The notes beneath the pieces were generated by a model, which saw only the letters and a program-made list of their open reading frames with translations, ran no database searches and was not told the DNA's origin. The translations under genes were made by a program, and so were the position numbers. From Immundisolibacteraceae bacterium (GTDB lineage Bacteria > Pseudomonadota > Gammaproteobacteria > Immundisolibacterales > Immundisolibacteraceae): a stretch of DNA of 6,400 nucleotides. Below, one piece after another: positions 5,357 to 6,400 of this stretch; positions within the stretch are counted from its first letter, which is position 1, and every line of letters begins with the position of its first letter. Location of the stretch: NCBI GenBank assembly GCA_016763355.1, contig JAESTY010000067.1, forward strand, positions 1 to 6,400, given 5' to 3'.

Positions 5357-6400
5357 TTAAGGTTTAGTCACCAGAATATCTTCCATAATCAGATATTCCA
5401 GATCCGACCCATAGAACATATTCAACGCATCTGCGGGTGAGCAGACCATCGGCTCGCCTCGGCGGTTTAATGACGTATTCAGTGGCACCGCGTTGCCGGT
5501 GCGCTGCTCCATTGCATCAAGCAGCTGGTGGTAGCGCGGATTACTTTCGGCAGTAACCACCTGCACCCGAGCAGTGCCATCTTCATGGACCACTTCTGGA
5601 ATTCGGGCTTTCCAGTCGTCACCAACATCGAAGGTAAACGTCATATAGGGTGAGGGATGATCGGTCTGCATGATATCTGCGGCGACCTTATCGGAAACCG
5701 ACGGACAGAACGGCCGCCACCGTTCCCGATATTTTATTTGCGCGTTGATTCGATCGGCCACGCCCGATTCTGTAGGACTACCCAGAATGCTGCGGTTTCC
5801 GAGCGCTCGCGGACCAAACTCCATCCGACCCTGTAACCAAGCCAGCGGATTACCGGAGGCTAATAAGTCGGCGGCTTTAGCAACCGTATCGTTAAGTTGG
5901 GTCCAGGCTGGCTTGTTCTCATGCTGCTCGCAAGCGGCTATACAGTCGGCATTGGTAAACGACGGACCCAGGTAAACATGTTGCAGTGGTTGAATATTTT
6001 CCTGCTGTTGCTGAGCAACATAGGTGGCCGCACCCAGGGCGGTTCCTGCATCGCCAGAAGCCGGCTGCACGAACAGCTCTTCAACATCCGGCAGGGCAAT
6101 AATTTTCTGATTCAACTTAACGTTAAGCGCTACGCCACCGGCATAGGCAAGCTTACCGGTTTCACGTAAAACATCACCCAGATAATACTCAATGAGCTCT
6201 AAAACCACCTCTTCAAGCAGCGCCTGAACAGAAGCCGCATAGTCGATATATGGGTCATCAATTTCATCGCCGTCACGTTTTTCACCAAGCCAGTCAATCA
6301 ATCCCTGGCCAAAGAAATATCCTTTTTGATCATCTTTATAACGTCGCAGGCCTACGGTATTAACCAGATGGTTATTAACTTTAAATCCGCCCGGCCAGCG
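5357..6400 (-). CDS. Carbamoyltransferase, NodU/CmcH family, WapO-like (C-terminal part, runs off the right edge)
   Basis: The enzyme transfers a carbamoyl group from carbamoyl phosphate, through a carbamoyl-adenylate, to a hydroxyl of a sugar. 347 residues are visible, and the frame stays open to the edge, so the true start lies outside; the family usually has about 560-620 residues. LAYAGGVALNVKLNQKI (visible residues 84-100) and QPASGDAGTALGAA (112-125) end the ASKHA-like N-terminal domain. The C-terminal domain shows AWLQGRMEFGPRALGNRSIL (187-206), ERWRPFCPSV (226-235) and NTSLNRRGEPMVCSPADALN (308-327). By memory the protein closely resembles P. aeruginosa WapO (PA5005), which carbamoylates a heptose of the LPS inner core, including GLRRYK and YGSDLxYLIMEDIL. 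An LPS-core role is likely but inferred. A TTG at 6301 is in frame but lies inside the conserved domain and is not the start. Confidence 0.92.
   Translation of the reverse strand, partial: RWPGGFKVNNHLVNTVGLRRYKDDQKGYFFGQGLIDWLGEKRDGDEIDDPYIDYAASVQALLEEVVLELIEYYLGDVLRETGKLAYAGGVALNVKLNQKIIALPDVEELFVQPASGDAGTALGAATYVAQQQQENIQPLQHVYLGPSFTNADCIAACEQHENKPAWTQLNDTVAKAADLLASGNPLAWLQGRMEFGPRALGNRSILGSPTESGVADRINAQIKYRERWRPFCPSVSDKVAADIMQTDHPSPYMTFTFDVGDDWKARIPEVVHEDGTARVQVVTAESNPRYHQLLDAMEQRTGNAVPLNTSLNRRGEPMVCSPADALNMFYGSDLEYLIMEDILVTKP

Noticed and set aside
5341..5362. Possible terminator around the TAGCTA palindrome between the convergent genes
   Set aside because: The self-complementary part is only about 6 bp, AT-rich, and not followed by a T run.
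5249..5440. 63-codon frame starting inside the end of the family 2 glycosyltransferase, a possible truncated next gene
   Set aside because: It has no Shine-Dalgarno sequence and no recognisable motif, and its last third is antisense to conserved carbamoyltransferase codons.
5670..6169. Plus-strand frames of 101 and 90 codons
   Set aside because: They are antisense to the strongly conserved carbamoyltransferase C-terminal domain and are shadow frames.

Overview
The window looks like part of a cell-surface polysaccharide locus (LPS core/O-antigen or exopolysaccharide) from a Gram-negative bacterium, most likely a gammaproteobacterium. This rests on family-level recognition of the proteins. GatB and the carbamoyltransferase read like gammaproteobacterial (Pseudomonas-type) versions, and no taxon-specific marker is present. 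I see no tRNA, rRNA, CRISPR array or complete mobile element.

Layout. At the left edge, the 5' part of rmlA (dTDP-glucose synthesis) runs leftwards out of the window from a TTG start. A divergent intergenic region of about 190 bp separates it from gatB, a complete and conventional gene for the B subunit of the Asp-tRNA(Asn)/Glu-tRNA(Gln) amidotransferase. Just 25 bp after gatB begins an AlgI-type MBOAT O-acyltransferase gene. Only its first ~94 codons survive. It is cut by insertion-sequence debris: a possible IS3-type terminal repeat, then the 3' end of an IS5-family transposase with its non-coding tail and right terminal repeat. That repeat ends inside the 3' end of a leftward family-4 glycosyltransferase gene and supplies its stop codon. 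After a short divergent gap, two rightward genes overlap by 4 bp: a SAM-dependent methyltransferase and a family-2 glycosyltransferase. On the right, a convergent carbamoyltransferase of the NodU/CmcH family, closely resembling Pseudomonas WapO by memory, enters from outside the window.

Function. RmlA supplies activated deoxysugar precursors (dTDP-rhamnose and relatives). The two glycosyltransferases add sugars to a lipid-linked or lipid A-core acceptor. The methyltransferase, carbamoyltransferase and (formerly) the O-acyltransferase would decorate the glycan. gatB is a housekeeping gene at the edge of this variable region.

Composition and history. gatB and the carbamoyltransferase are moderately GC-rich (about 53-57% in sampled lines). 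The MBOAT remnant and the family-2 glycosyltransferase are clearly AT-rich (about 35% in a sampled line). Together with the IS scar and the mixed gene orientations, this indicates a mosaic locus built by horizontal transfer and IS-mediated deletion. I found no convincing novel system. The most informative part is the IS scar at 2243-2516 and its effect on both flanking genes.
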